Assembly: GCA_016125005.1 (NCBI GenBank)
Contig: WGMQ01000044.1
Location: 1-55,496 of the forward strand
Direction of reading: 5' to 3'
Length of the DNA stretch: 55,496 nt
From: a bacterium
GTDB taxonomy: Bacteria; Sumerlaeota; Sumerlaeia; SLMS01
The notes beneath the pieces are model-generated. The model worked only from the letters and a program-made list of their open reading frames with translations. It did no database searches and was not told the origin of the DNA. The translations under genes were made by a program, and so were the position numbers. Positions 16,203 to 26,150 of this stretch are shown in pieces (the first letter of the stretch is position 1; each line of letters opens with the position of its first letter).

Positions 16203-18602
16203 TCATAGTAGCACCCGCCGCAGCCTTAGCGCGTTGCCGATCACCGACACCGATGAGAACGTCATCGCCGCTGCGGCGATCATGGGGCTGAGGAGCAGGC
16301 CGAAGAACGGGTAGAGGACGCCCGCAGCGATTGGTACGCCCAGCATGTTGTACGCGAAGGCGAAGAAGAGGTTCTGCCGGATGTTCTTCATCGTGACACG
16401 GGAGAGAGCGATGGCGGCGACGATACCGCGCAGGTCGCCGCGCACCAGAGTGATCCCGGCGCTTTCCATCGCGACGTCGGTTCCGGTTCCCATGGCGATG
16501 CCGACATGAGCCTGAGCAAGAGCGGGGGCGTCGTTGATGCCGTCACCCGCCATGGCAACCGTCTCGCCTTGTTCCTGGAGTTCCTTGATGGCCGCGTTGT
16601 TGTCTTCCGGCAGCACGTCCGCTTTCACGTCATCGATCCCGAGCTTCTTCGCCACGGCACGGGCGGTGGCCTCGCTGTCGCCGGTGAGCATGACGACTTT
16701 CAGCCCCAGATCATGGAGGGACTTGATGGCCTCCGGGGTGGACTCCTTGATGGGGTCGGCGATGGCGACGATGCCGCCTGCTTTGCCTTCGACGGCCACA
16801 AACAGAACGGTCTCCCCATCGGCCCTTCTCGCTTCCGCACGGGTGGAGAGTCCGCCGAGATCGACCTGGTGCTGTTTCATGAGGCGGAGATTACCCGCGA
16901 GGATGCTTTTCCCATCCACCCTTCCGACGATGCCTTTACCAGTGATGGACTCGAAGTCCTTGGCATCGGACAACTTGAGCCCGTGCTCCTCTGCTGCCGC
17001 GACGATCGCGGCTCCGAGGGGATGCTCGCTGGCTCTTTCGAGGCTGGCAACAAGTCGAAGAAGCTCATCCTCTTCGATACCATCGACCTCGACTGCGGTG
17101 ACCTTCGGCTTTCCTTGCGTGAGCGTGCCGGTCTTGTCGACGACGACCGTCGTGACCTTCTCCATCGTCTCAAGGGCTTCGGCGTTCTTGACGAGGACTC
17201 CTGCCTGGGCTCCACGTCCCGTGCCGACCATGATGGACATCGGCGTGGCGAGGCCGAGTGCGCAGGGGCAGGCGATGATCAGCACCGCCACGGCGTTGAT
17301 GAGGGCGAACGCAAGCGCGGGCGTCGGACCGAAGATCGCCCAAACGACGAACGTAACGACTGCAATCAGAAGAACCGCCGGAACGAACAACGCCGCGACC
17401 TGATCGGCCACGCGCTGGATGGGAGCGCGGGTGCGCTGGGCTTCGCTGACCATGCGCACGATCTGAGCGAGGAGCGTGTCGCTGCCCACACGTTCGGCTT
17501 CCATAAGGAAGCTGCCCTTCTGGTTTATGGTGCCGCCGGTGACCTTGTCGCCGCCGCTCTTCTCCACGGGCATCGGCTCGCCGGTCACCATGCTTTCGTC
17601 GATGGTGGAGTGGCCTTCGGTGATCGCGCCGTCCACGGGGATCTTCTCGCCGGGCCGGACGCGCATGATCATCCCAGCCTCCACGTGAGCGACTTCGATG
17701 TCTTCTTCGCTTCCGTCTGCGCGGACACGCCGGGCCGTCTTCGGAGCGAGCCGCAGCAGTCCCTTGAGGGCGCTACTTGTTTGGCTCCGTGCCCGGAGTT
17801 CCATCACCTGGCCAAGCAGGACCAACGTCATGATGACTGCCGCTGCCTCGTAGTAGACGCCAACTCGACTCTGCCCATCACGGAACGATGCCGGGAAGAG
17901 ATCAGGGGCCAGGGTCGCGACTACGCTGTAGAGGTAGGCGACACTCGTTCCGATCATGATCAGAGTGAACATGTTCGGGTTCAGCGAGCGCACGCTGGCG
18001 ACGCCGAGCTTGAGGATCGGCCATCCGCACCAGAGCACGACCGGCGTGGTAAGGAGCAGCTCCGCCCATAACCGCCAGCGGGCCTCGAAGAGACCGTGGA
18101 AGGGCATCCCCGGAATGTGCTCGGCCATGGCAACGAGAAAGACCGGCAACGTGAGCGCCGCTGCAATCCAGAAGCGGCGCATCATGTCGGTCAGTTCGGA
18201 GGTGTCTTCCTCCTCAAGGCTTACTTCCTTCGGCTCCAGCGCCATGCCGCACTTCGGGCAGCTTCCCGGCCCCACTTGCTCGACCTCAGGGTGCATGGGG
18301 CAGGTGTAGATGGCATCCTTCGGCCCCTCTGGGCTACGATTCCCCTTCTCAGGTTGCCCATGATCGTCGAGGTAGGTCTTCGGATCGTCCTCGAACTTCT
18401 TCAGGCAACCCTTCGAGCAGAAGTAGTACTCGTGACCCAGATGCGAGTGCTTACCCGCTTCCTTGCCTTCTTCCACCATCATCCCGCACACGGGATCGCG
18501 ATGGGTATCGGGTTTGGTCGTCTTCACCTTTCCACCGCCGCAGCAAGAATGGGTCTCCCCGTGGGCAGGGTGTTTGTGTTTGTGTTCGTGCTCGTCATGC
18601 AT
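16203..18602 (-). CDS. copA: Copper-type P1B ATPase
   Basis: 799 residues from the ATG at 18602 (GGAGAC upstream). It exports monovalent copper, or a related soft metal, across the inner membrane. The N-terminus stacks three metal modules: a His-rich tail ([17 protein letters not shown]), a YHS domain (DPVCGMMV with FCSKGC), and a heavy-metal-binding domain ([19 protein letters not shown]). Then come the membrane segments with CPC in [13 protein letters not shown], phosphorylation site [11 protein letters not shown], and hinge [12 protein letters not shown]. The start overlaps the end of merR by 8 bases, so the two are co-translated. It works with the RND pump upstream to move metal from cytoplasm to periplasm and out. 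Confidence 0.96.
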   Translation of the reverse strand: MHDEHEHKHKHPAHGETHSCCGGGKVKTTKPDTHRDPVCGMMVEEGKEAGKHSHLGHEYYFCSKGCLKKFEDDPKTYLDDHGQPEKGNRSPEGPKDAIYTCPMHPEVEQVGPGSCPKCGMALEPKEVSLEEEDTSELTDMMRRFWIAAALTLPVFLVAMAEHIPGMPFHGLFEARWRLWAELLLTTPVVLWCGWPILKLGVASVRSLNPNMFTLIMIGTSVAYLYSVVATLAPDLFPASFRDGQSRVGVYYEAAAVIMTLVLLGQVMELRARSQTSSALKGLLRLAPKTARRVRADGSEEDIEVAHVEAGMIMRVRPGEKIPVDGAITEGHSTIDESMVTGEPMPVEKSGGDKVTGGTINQKGSFLMEAERVGSDTLLAQIVRMVSEAQRTRAPIQRVADQVAALFVPAVLLIAVVTFVVWAIFGPTPALAFALINAVAVLIIACPCALGLATPMSIMVGTGRGAQAGVLVKNAEALETMEKVTTVVVDKTGTLTQGKPKVTAVEVDGIEEDELLRLVASLERASEHPLGAAIVAAAEEHGLKLSDAKDFESITGKGIVGRVDGKSILAGNLRLMKQHQVDLGGLSTRAEARRADGETVLFVAVEGKAGGIVAIADPIKESTPEAIKSLHDLGLKVVMLTGDSEATARAVAKKLGIDDVKADVLPEDNNAAIKELQEQGETVAMAGDGINDAPALAQAHVGIAMGTGTDVAMESAGITLVRGDLRGIVAAIALSRVTMKNIRQNLFFAFAYNMLGVPIAAGVLYPFFGLLLSPMIAAAAMTFSSVSVIGNALRLRRVLL

Positions 18603-19074
18603 GCTTCTGTCTCCGTTTCGTTGCAGATGGAGGCGTCTCTGAGCGATCGTCGTCCAGGAACTCCAGGATGGGGCAGGGGGAAGACTGGTCTCCGTGTTCG
18701 CACTCGTCGATAAGGTGCAGCAGGGAGCGCCGTATCTTCTGGAGGTCACGCAGCTTCTCTTCCACATCTTCCAGGTGAAGGCGGGCCTGTTCCCTCATCT
18801 CTGCCCGAGAAGCCACCTGATCCACGCGCAGGCCGAGCAAATCGCCGATTTCCTTCAAGGTGAAGCCGAGAGACTTCGCCCGGAGGATGAACCGGAGACG
18901 CCGAACCGTGTCCGCTTCGTAGAGGCGGTAGCCCGCATGATGGATGGCTCGCTGCCGCAGAGGCGGCGGGAGGAGACCCTCGCGTTCGTAGTAGCGAATG
19001 GTCTCTATCCCGACGCCCGCCAGCCTGGTGACCTCACCGATCTTCAGGAGTTTTTTCTCTTCTTCGTAGCTCAT
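18595..19074 (-). CDS. MerR-family heavy-metal regulator
   Basis: 159 residues from the ATG at 19074, chosen for GGAGG five bases upstream. The N-terminal winged helix is typical ([28 protein letters not shown]). A dimerisation helix follows and the C-terminal metal site has the pattern C-x2-G-x5-C ([17 protein letters not shown]), as in ZntR, PbrR and MerR-like sensors rather than in CueR. It should activate its own operon with copA on metal binding. An 18-bp dyad with an adjoining TTGACT box lies directly upstream. Confidence 0.93.
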   Translation of the reverse strand: MSYEEEKKLLKIGEVTRLAGVGIETIRYYEREGLLPPPLRQRAIHHAGYRLYEADTVRRLRFILRAKSLGFTLKEIGDLLGLRVDQVASRAEMREQARLHLEDVEEKLRDLQKIRRSLLHLIDECEHGDQSSPCPILEFLDDDRSETPPSATKRRQKHA

Positions 19075-19102
19075 CGCAGCCTCCTTACGCATGACCGTGC
19101 GG

Positions 19103-19125
19103 TCTGGAGTATACTACAGAGTCAA
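19103..19125 (-). promoter_or_regulatory. MerR-type operator and -35 box
   Basis: TCTGGAGTATACTACAGA (19103-19120) is an almost perfect 18-bp dyad. On the reverse strand it is directly preceded by CTTGACT, a -35 box, so the dyad fills the promoter spacer, as in metal-controlled MerR promoters. The -10 element is not clear. It drives merR-copA separately from the upstream genes. Confidence 0.72.
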
Positions 19126-19136
19126 GCCCCTCCGAA

Positions 19137-19874
19137 TCAGTTCGTTGAACTTTCTGCGGGGGCCTGCCGGGCCTTCTGGATATTCGCGAGCGTCCCGGCG
19201 GGGTCAGCTTCGACCTTTTCTTCGCAACCGGCGCAGCAGAGCTTCACGAGTTGGTTGGCGACGACCATGTTAACAGGGCCGCCCATGGCATTGAGCGGCT
19301 GGCCGCTGACCACGCACGTATCCAGCGGATAGCTCTCTGCCTGCTTCCCGATCACGGCCTTGTCGAGGATTTCGATGTACTTCGCCGGTTCGGCGCGGAC
19401 CTTTTCGTCACACGGGGGGCAGCAATAGATGAACAACCGGTTGCCGACGACGGAGAAGGAGTCTTTCTCAGGGTTGCCGGAGACGGACTCCCCTGTGTCG
19501 ATGACGCAGTAGTCCAGTGGGTAGTGAGCCTTCTGCTGCTCGATGATGATCTCGTCAGCCTTCGCCAGGTACTTTTCGGGGCCATTGTCGAACATACCTA
19601 CGCAGCCTTCGCAGCAGAATCGTACTTCGCGTCCTCCTTGGAGCTTGATGATGGGATCACCCATCGAGCCGAGCTTTTCTCCCGAAACGACACAAGTATC
19701 AAGGGGCCACGGATCACCGACGCGGGTGGCCTCGCTCTGCTCTGCGGGCTGCGAGGCCTCAGCCTCGGCTTGATGCGCTGCGTGGTCGTGGGAGGAATGG
19801 TCGCTCGCCTCGTGGGCGAAGGCTGCCCGTGTCGCGAGCGTTAGGGCGATAAGGGTGGTTGTGATGGACTTCAT
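19137..19874 (-). CDS. Secreted triple TRASH/YHS-like metal-binding protein
   Basis: 245 residues with a Sec signal peptide (ITTTLIALTLATRAAFA) and a His-rich stretch right after it (HEASDHSSHDHAAH). Three repeats follow, each opening with PLDxCV(V/I) and closing with a CC-x2-C motif (FCCEGC, YCCPPC, LCCAGC), near residues 57-100, 117-160 and 180-220. Such TRASH-like domains bind copper or other soft metals. It is expected to act as a periplasmic metal buffer or chaperone between the ATPase and the RND pump. AGGAGAAAG precedes the ATG. Confidence 0.85.
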   Translation of the reverse strand: MKSITTTLIALTLATRAAFAHEASDHSSHDHAAHQAEAEASQPAEQSEATRVGDPWPLDTCVVSGEKLGSMGDPIIKLQGGREVRFCCEGCVGMFDNGPEKYLAKADEIIIEQQKAHYPLDYCVIDTGESVSGNPEKDSFSVVGNRLFIYCCPPCDEKVRAEPAKYIEILDKAVIGKQAESYPLDTCVVSGQPLNAMGGPVNMVVANQLVKLCCAGCEEKVEADPAGTLANIQKARQAPAESSTN

Positions 19875-19972
19875 GTTCTTTCTCCTGAAAGAGTGTCGGG
19901 TTCCACATCTGTGGTGGTAACCTGGGTCGAGGTGGCATGAGAACCGAAGTCCTAGGCGGTTTAGGTCGCTCT

Positions 19973-20422
19973 TTACTGGCTGTTCAATTCTGTGATCAGC
20001 ATTTTCATCTCATCGATCTCCTTGCGTTGTGCTTCGATGATACGGTCAGCGAGGTCACGGACGCGGGGGTCCGTGATTTTGGCCCGTTCGCTGGTCAGAA
20101 TTGCAATGGAGTGGTGAGGGATCATGGCTTTCATCCAGGATTCATCGTCCACTGCGCGTTGGCTGCGGACGAGCCAAAGGGAGAGAATGAACACTGCGAT
20201 GCTGCCAACGACTATGCCGATGTTGGCCTTCTTGTTTTCGTACATTTTCGACATAAAACCGAACATGATGAGCGCCATCGTGGCCCCCATCAGGAAGGCC
20301 ATGTAGAAACGCGTTTCGCTGAAGAAGACATGGTCTAACTGAAACGTGTTCAGGTACATCAGCCCGAACATCACGGCGGTTGACGTGGCGATCATGGCTC
20401 CGAACTTGAGATAGTGTTTCAT
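19973..20422 (-). CDS. DUF305 membrane protein
   Basis: 149 residues with three N-terminal membrane helices and a soluble C-terminal segment carrying the DUF305 signature (MIPHHSIAI, then EIDEMKMLI). Proteins of this family are often found with copper resistance genes, and the family includes the periplasmic copper binder CopM. GGAG lies 6 bases before the ATG. It follows cusA after 21 bases, so it belongs to the same operon. Confidence 0.85.
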   Translation of the reverse strand: MKHYLKFGAMIATSTAVMFGLMYLNTFQLDHVFFSETRFYMAFLMGATMALIMFGFMSKMYENKKANIGIVVGSIAVFILSLWLVRSQRAVDDESWMKAMIPHHSIAILTSERAKITDPRVRDLADRIIEAQRKEIDEMKMLITELNSQ

Positions 20423-20443
20423 GAGAATTCTCCTTGAATGGGG

Positions 20444-23400
20444 TTATTGAGTCGATGGTTCCGCCTGCGCCTCTGCATTAGAAAAAGAGGTGTGGCGCAG
20501 TTCGGCGAGGCCAAGCTTCATCTCCTCCATCGCGCTGTAAAGCGTCGGCACGACGAAGGTGCTGATGAGAACGACCAGCATGCCGCCGAAGACGGGGATC
20601 GCGAGCGGGGCCATGATCTCGCTGCCCTTGCCGGTGGAAGTGAAGATGGGTAGGAGCGCGAGGATGGTCGTTGCGCTGGTCATCAAGCACGGTCGGATAC
20701 GGCGGCGGCCTGCTTCGACGATGGCTTTGCGGAGTTGAGTGATCGTGTTCGTTGGGTTCGCGATCAGGCTCTCCCGGATGTAAGTCGCCATAATCACGCC
20801 GTCGTCGGTGGCGATACCGAAGAGGGCAAGGAACCCCACCCACACGGCAACGTTCAGGTTCACTGGCCCCATGTGAAAGATGTCGCGCAGGTTTGCTCCG
20901 AACACGGCTACATCCAGGAACCAAGGTCGGCCCCAGAGCCACAGTAGCAGAAACCCGCCAGACCACGCCGTGAAGACGTTGCAGAAGACAAGAAGCGTCA
21001 CGGCTGTGGATCGGAACTGAAGGTACAGCACCAGGAAGATCAGCAAGAGTGCCAAGGGCAGTACGAGCGCGAGGGTCTTGGCGGCGCGGACCTGGTTCTG
21101 ATAGTTGCCCGCGAACTCGTAAGAGACTCCCGCCGGGAGTTCCGGATCGAGTTGTGCGCGGAGCACAGCGCGGGCGTTCTCCACCACATCCGTTTCCGCG
21201 TACCCCTGCTTCTTATCGAAGAGCACGTAGCCGACGAGGAACGTGTCCTCGCTCTTGATGGCCTGCGGCCCGCGCACGTACTCGATGCGGGCGAGTTGCT
21301 TCAGAGGGATCTGCACCGGTTGCCCACCCATTGCTTGCGGCGGCGCAGAAACAAGGATGTCGCCGATGGCGTCAATTGAGTCGCGAAGCTCGCGCTGGTA
21401 GCGTACCCGCACGGGGTAACGCTCGCGTCCCTCGACTGTTCGGGTGAGGGGGCGACCGCCGATGGCCACTTCGATCACCTGCATCACGTCCTCGATGTTG
21501 ATGCCGTAGCGGGCAGTAGCATCACGGTCCGGAATGATCTCCAGGTAGGGCTTGCCAACGATGCGCTCTGCGATGACGGCGGCAGGGCGGACGCCTTTCA
21601 CATCCCCGGACTTCAGGATCTCTTCGATCCGAAGGGCGACGCTCTCGATGGTCTCCAGATCCGGTCCGCGAACCTTCACGCCCATGGGCGCACGCATCCC
21701 CGTCTGAAGCATCACGAGGCGCGTAGCGATGGGCGCGAGCTTTGGCGCAGCGGTGAGCCCAGGGAACTCGTCCACAGCTTCGGCGATGGCGTCCCAGATG
21801 TCGTCCGTGGATTGGAGCTCAGGACGCCAGTTTCGGTAAGGGCGGCCTTCCGGGTCTTGGATCAAATTGCCTGCATTGTCTCGGACGTACTCTTCGGCAT
21901 CTTCATCGTAAGCGAAGTTGATGCGCCGCCCGTTAGCATCCTGGATGAACTCAGGCTTATACTGGATCACGGTCTCGAACATCGAAATCGGTGCCGGGTC
22001 CAGAGGGCTTTCCACGCGGCCCAGCTTGCCCACCACCGTCTCGATTTCCGGGATCGCCTGGACCGCCATGTCGGTCAGCCGCAGGTACTCCCGCGCTTCA
22101 CCGATGCTGCCGTGGGGCATGATCACCGGCATGTAGAGAAAGCTACCCTCGTCGAGCGTCGGCATGAACTCGCGCCCGAGACCGGGAAAGGCTGCATCGA
22201 TATCCTGTACCACTGCTGTTTCCTGCCAGGACGACGGGAGCCATCCGAGGATCTTGGGAAAGCCGAGCCAAACACAGAACCCGAGGACTGTCAGGAGAGT
22301 AGGGAGCGTCAGGAAGACGATCTTCCAGCGAAGGCAGAGAGCGAGTAACCGGGGATAAACCCACTGGAACAGCCAGAAGAAGCTCAGCAAGCCGACCACC
22401 ACGACGGCGACAAAGATCAGGTTTTCGATACTTGAACGAAGGGCCCCGAGCGGCTCCCAGGTCCGAGAAAGCAGGACGATCACGAACGCCGCCGCCCCGA
22501 TCACCAGGCTGTAGTGGATGATCTTCCAGATCTTGCTCAGCCACGGCGGAAGTTTCGGAGACCGCCACCGAAAGAGCAGGTGTGCGATCGGCGGCAGGAG
22601 CGCAAGCGCGATGATGATGCTGGCGAAGAGCGCGAAAGTTTTCGTGTAGGCGAGCGGCTTGAAGAGTTTGCCTTCTGCACCCACCATGGCGAAGACGGGG
22701 AGAAAGCTGATGATCGTCGTTGTGACCGCCGTGAGGACCGCACCGCCGACCTCGCTGGAAGCTCGGTAGAGCACGGCGAATCGCGACTCCTTTGGATCGG
22801 TCTTCTCCAGATGCTGAAGGATGTTCTCCGTGAGCACGATCCCCATGTCGACCACCGTGCCGATGGCGATTGCGATGCCTCCGAGGGCAACCACGTTGGC
22901 CTGCACGCCAAAGAGCTTCATCAGGACAAAGGCGGCCAGCACTGCGAGCGGCAGCATCGCGCTGATCAGCACGCTGCTTCGCACGTGAAATACCATCAGC
23001 AACACGACGACGATGGTGATAATGATCTGATCGCGGATGGCGTCGCTGAGGGTTCCCAGCGTTTCGTCGATCAGGCCCGTGCGGTCATAGAATGGAACAA
23101 CGGTAACCTGGCTGATTGTGCCATCTACGAGTGTCTTGCGCGGAAGGCCCGACGCGATCTGCTCGATCTGCGCCTTCACGTTCTCGATGACCTGCATCGG
23201 GTTCGCTCCGTAGCGAGCTACGACGACGCCTCCGACTGCCTCGGCACCTCCCTTGTCCAGAACACCGCGTCGCAGCGCCGGACCCATCCCGATGGTGGCG
23301 ACTTGGTAGAGTGTGATCGGCACCCCGTCGCGGCTGGTGATGACCGCCGAGCGCAGGTCGTCCAACTCTTTTACGAAGCCGCGCCCACGGATGACGTACT

Positions 23401-24136
23401 CGACGCCGTTACTCTCGATGGTGCGGGCTCCGACGTCGCGATTGCTACGCTGCACGGCGCTGATCACTTGTGGTAGCGTCACGTCGTAGCTCCGCAGCGC
23501 CTCGGGGTTGATGTCGATCTGGTACTCGCGCACGAAGCCGCCAATGCTGGCGACTTCGGCGACGCCTTCAGAACCTTGCAGTGCGTAGCGAACGTACCAG
23601 TCCTGGACGCTCCGCAGTTCCTGCGGGTCCCAACCCCCAGCCGGATCGCCTTCAGGCGTGCGACCTTCTAGCGTATACCAGAATATCTGGCCCATGCCCG
23701 TGGCGTCGGGACCGAGCACTGGCGTCGCATCTGGCGGGAGCGTACCGCTCGGCAAGCTGTTGAGCTTCTCCAGGATGCGCGAGCGCGACCAGTAAAAGTC
23801 CACGTCTTCGTTGAAGATAACGTAGATGGACGAAAAGCCGAACATGGAATTCGAGCGCACGTCCTTCACGCCAGGCAGGCCCAGCAGCGCGGTGGTCAGC
23901 GGATAGGTGACCTGATCCTCGACGTCTTGCGGCGAGCGGCCCGGCCAGTCCGTGAAGACGATTTGTTGGTTCTCGCCAAGGTCAGGGATCGCATCGACCG
24001 GGATTGGGTCGCGAGGCAACGCATCGGGTAGGATTGCGAAGGGCGAGACGATCAGACCAAACACGACCAGCGACGCTGCGATGAGGAAGACGACGAGCTT
24101 CTGCTCCATGCAGAATTTGATGAGGCGGTCAGTCAT
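20444..24136 (-). CDS. cusA: Heavy-metal RND efflux transporter (CusA/CzcA)
   Basis: 1230 residues, longer than the usual 1040-1050. It is the inner-membrane proton-driven pump of a tripartite system. The N-terminal region shows the HME-RND pattern (DWPGRSPQDVEDQVTYPLTTALLGLPGVKDVRS in outline), and GIAIAIGTVVDMGIVLTENI is the membrane segment with the proton-relay acid. The extra length lies in an insert with added hydrophobic segments (about residues 540-640) and a longer periplasmic loop near 730-790. The start overlaps the cusB stop by 8 bases. Sequence cannot separate Cu/Ag from Zn/Co/Cd specificity with certainty; the neighbours favour copper. Confidence 0.95.
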   Translation of the reverse strand: MTDRLIKFCMEQKLVVFLIAASLVVFGLIVSPFAILPDALPRDPIPVDAIPDLGENQQIVFTDWPGRSPQDVEDQVTYPLTTALLGLPGVKDVRSNSMFGFSSIYVIFNEDVDFYWSRSRILEKLNSLPSGTLPPDATPVLGPDATGMGQIFWYTLEGRTPEGDPAGGWDPQELRSVQDWYVRYALQGSEGVAEVASIGGFVREYQIDINPEALRSYDVTLPQVISAVQRSNRDVGARTIESNGVEYVIRGRGFVKELDDLRSAVITSRDGVPITLYQVATIGMGPALRRGVLDKGGAEAVGGVVVARYGANPMQVIENVKAQIEQIASGLPRKTLVDGTISQVTVVPFYDRTGLIDETLGTLSDAIRDQIIITIVVVLLMVFHVRSSVLISAMLPLAVLAAFVLMKLFGVQANVVALGGIAIAIGTVVDMGIVLTENILQHLEKTDPKESRFAVLYRASSEVGGAVLTAVTTTIISFLPVFAMVGAEGKLFKPLAYTKTFALFASIIIALALLPPIAHLLFRWRSPKLPPWLSKIWKIIHYSLVIGAAAFVIVLLSRTWEPLGALRSSIENLIFVAVVVVGLLSFFWLFQWVYPRLLALCLRWKIVFLTLPTLLTVLGFCVWLGFPKILGWLPSSWQETAVVQDIDAAFPGLGREFMPTLDEGSFLYMPVIMPHGSIGEAREYLRLTDMAVQAIPEIETVVGKLGRVESPLDPAPISMFETVIQYKPEFIQDANGRRINFAYDEDAEEYVRDNAGNLIQDPEGRPYRNWRPELQSTDDIWDAIAEAVDEFPGLTAAPKLAPIATRLVMLQTGMRAPMGVKVRGPDLETIESVALRIEEILKSGDVKGVRPAAVIAERIVGKPYLEIIPDRDATARYGINIEDVMQVIEVAIGGRPLTRTVEGRERYPVRVRYQRELRDSIDAIGDILVSAPPQAMGGQPVQIPLKQLARIEYVRGPQAIKSEDTFLVGYVLFDKKQGYAETDVVENARAVLRAQLDPELPAGVSYEFAGNYQNQVRAAKTLALVLPLALLLIFLVLYLQFRSTAVTLLVFCNVFTAWSGGFLLLWLWGRPWFLDVAVFGANLRDIFHMGPVNLNVAVWVGFLALFGIATDDGVIMATYIRESLIANPTNTITQLRKAIVEAGRRRIRPCLMTSATTILALLPIFTSTGKGSEIMAPLAIPVFGGMLVVLISTFVVPTLYSAMEEMKLGLAELRHTSFSNAEAQAEPSTQ

Positions 24137-26150
24137 GGGTGCGCCACTCCTGCTTTACCGTTCCGCAGGTCAGCATCTCCGCTCCGAAGTACGGGTTTCG
24201 GACTTCCTTGGTCGTCTGAAGCCAGTCCGCGCCTGCAAAGTCGAAGGCCATCGGACAATGAACCAAGCGCACGGGATGCTCGGTGGGGTTGCCGTGTTCG
24301 CGCACGATGGGGATGATCACAGCCGAAAGCTGCTCGAAGGATCGCCTCTGAGCTTCGAGGGTTTCGGCGGATGCGCCGTCCTTCGCGGGACCAACGACTT
24401 CGGCCAACTCCGCCGCTTCGGCCTGCCCGGCCAGGTTATGGAACGCCTCCTGCGCAACTTCCTGAGAGTCGGCGGCGAGCGCTTCCTGGACCCCGATGTA
24501 GGCATGGACGATGTCCGCGAGATGCTCGCCGTGTTCACCATCCATGGGGCGCACCGGCTGCTCAGGGCGATCTTCAGGACCACCCGGCAACGCCATCCGC
24601 CGATCGTGGTCGTGGCCGGTCATGGCGATCCCCCCGGTGGGGTTCATCATACTGGGTTTCGCGATGATCTGGAGCGCGGAGTCGATCTGGAAGGCCCCGT
24701 TCGTCACCACGCGCTGGCCTTCTACGAGGCCTTCTTCGACGACGTAGCCATCTTCTACACGTGAACCAAGAACGACCTCGACCCCTTGGAAGGTCGGGCG
24801 GTCCGCACCGGGAACCTGGACGTAGACGACCGCTCGCTCGCCGGTGATCAGCGGAGCGCTGGCGGGGATGACAAGGCGGGGCTCATCGCCAAGCGTACTC
24901 ACCACCCGCGCCGTCAGGTACATGCCGGGCCGCAGCTTCCCGCTCTCGTTATCGACGTTGAGACGGACGCGAGTTGTACGGGTTCGCATGTTGGTGACTG
25001 GATCGATCCAGGCAACTTCTCCGGTAAACCGCTCGCCTGGAAACGCTTCACTGATAAAGGTGACTGGCTGACCTACACGCAGCCAGGGCAAGTCGCTCTC
25101 GTAGGCGGCCATCTCGGCCCAAAGCGTGTCGAGACTCGCGATCGCAAGGATGCGCTCGCCCTTAGTCACGTACTGTCCTTCCTGGGCATGCCGCACCACG
25201 ACCGTTCCACCGATGGGGGCGTAAAGCCTCACCTGCTCGCGAGCCTCACCCGACTCGGCGATGGCATCGAGCTGATCAGGTGAAAGCCCAGCCAGCCGTA
25301 GGCGCTCTCGGGCAGCATGAACAGCGCGTGCGCTGGCACGCCTCACCGTTTCCAGGGCGTTCGCCGGGAGACGTTCCAGGGCTGCTTCCGCATGGAGAAA
25401 CTCCTGCTGCACCGCCAGCAGCTCCGGGCTGTAGAGCAGAACCAGTTCCTCGCCTTGCTGCACGACGTCCCCTTCGTACTCGGCGGTCAGTTCATCGATA
25501 CGCCCTCCGACATCGGCGCTGATATGCGCAAGCGTGTCTTCGCTTACGGCAAGTTCGCCAACGAGGCGGATGGTCCTCTCGGGAATGCGGCTAACAACCG
25601 ACGAAGTTTGGATCGAGGCGAGCGCCTTTGCTTCCGCAGACATGGCGAGACGCCGCGTCGGGTCTCCTTCGACCGGACCCGTGCCACGGTCTTCAACGAC
25701 AGGCTGCATCTCCATGCCGCAGATCGGGCATTCGCCCGGCTCCTCCAGCGGAGGGACGCAGTTCATCGCGCAGGCGTAGCCGAGAACCTCTGACTCCGTC
25801 ATCGCGTCGTGGTCGGTGTGGTCTACTACCTCTTCCGTGACCGGCTGCTCAACGTCCACAGGCACCAACTCCATCCCGCAAATCGGGCAGTCGCCTGGCT
25901 CGTCTTGCTTGATTTGAGGATGCATCGAGCACGTGTAGATTGTGCCATCGTCGTTCGTGTCGATAGGATGGATCGATGCGGCATTAGGTGGCTTGGATTC
26001 GACCCTCGCAGAGGGGCTTTCGGCGGTCCCTCCATGCGATCCGGCTCCAAGGTTGTAGAACACGATCGCCGCGATGATGAATCCGGCCACGACGAAAAGT
26101 TGGCGAACACCAGGTAACAACTTCTTCAAGAGAGGAAGGATGCGTTTCAT
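24129..26150 (-). CDS. cusB: RND membrane-fusion protein with metal-binding domains
   Basis: 673 residues. An N-terminal membrane anchor (LFVVAGFIIAAIVFY) is followed by two heavy-metal-binding domains (YTCSMHPQI...CPICGMELVP, then a weaker YACAMNCVP...CPICGMEMQP). The barrel-sandwich/lipoyl and beta-barrel core of the periplasmic adaptor follows, then a C-terminal extension of about 130 residues rich in Glu and Ala with LVHCPMAFDFAGADW, resembling DUF3347. The last domain occurs in metal-efflux adaptors. The start overlaps the cusC stop (ATGA). Confidence 0.94.
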   Translation of the reverse strand: MKRILPLLKKLLPGVRQLFVVAGFIIAAIVFYNLGAGSHGGTAESPSARVESKPPNAASIHPIDTNDDGTIYTCSMHPQIKQDEPGDCPICGMELVPVDVEQPVTEEVVDHTDHDAMTESEVLGYACAMNCVPPLEEPGECPICGMEMQPVVEDRGTGPVEGDPTRRLAMSAEAKALASIQTSSVVSRIPERTIRLVGELAVSEDTLAHISADVGGRIDELTAEYEGDVVQQGEELVLLYSPELLAVQQEFLHAEAALERLPANALETVRRASARAVHAARERLRLAGLSPDQLDAIAESGEAREQVRLYAPIGGTVVVRHAQEGQYVTKGERILAIASLDTLWAEMAAYESDLPWLRVGQPVTFISEAFPGERFTGEVAWIDPVTNMRTRTTRVRLNVDNESGKLRPGMYLTARVVSTLGDEPRLVIPASAPLITGERAVVYVQVPGADRPTFQGVEVVLGSRVEDGYVVEEGLVEGQRVVTNGAFQIDSALQIIAKPSMMNPTGGIAMTGHDHDRRMALPGGPEDRPEQPVRPMDGEHGEHLADIVHAYIGVQEALAADSQEVAQEAFHNLAGQAEAAELAEVVGPAKDGASAETLEAQRRSFEQLSAVIIPIVREHGNPTEHPVRLVHCPMAFDFAGADWLQTTKEVRNPYFGAEMLTCGTVKQEWRTHD

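Noticed and set aside
16506..18071. Long plus-strand frame over copA
   Set aside because: Shadow of the P-type ATPase; it is His/Asp/Arg-rich with no domain.
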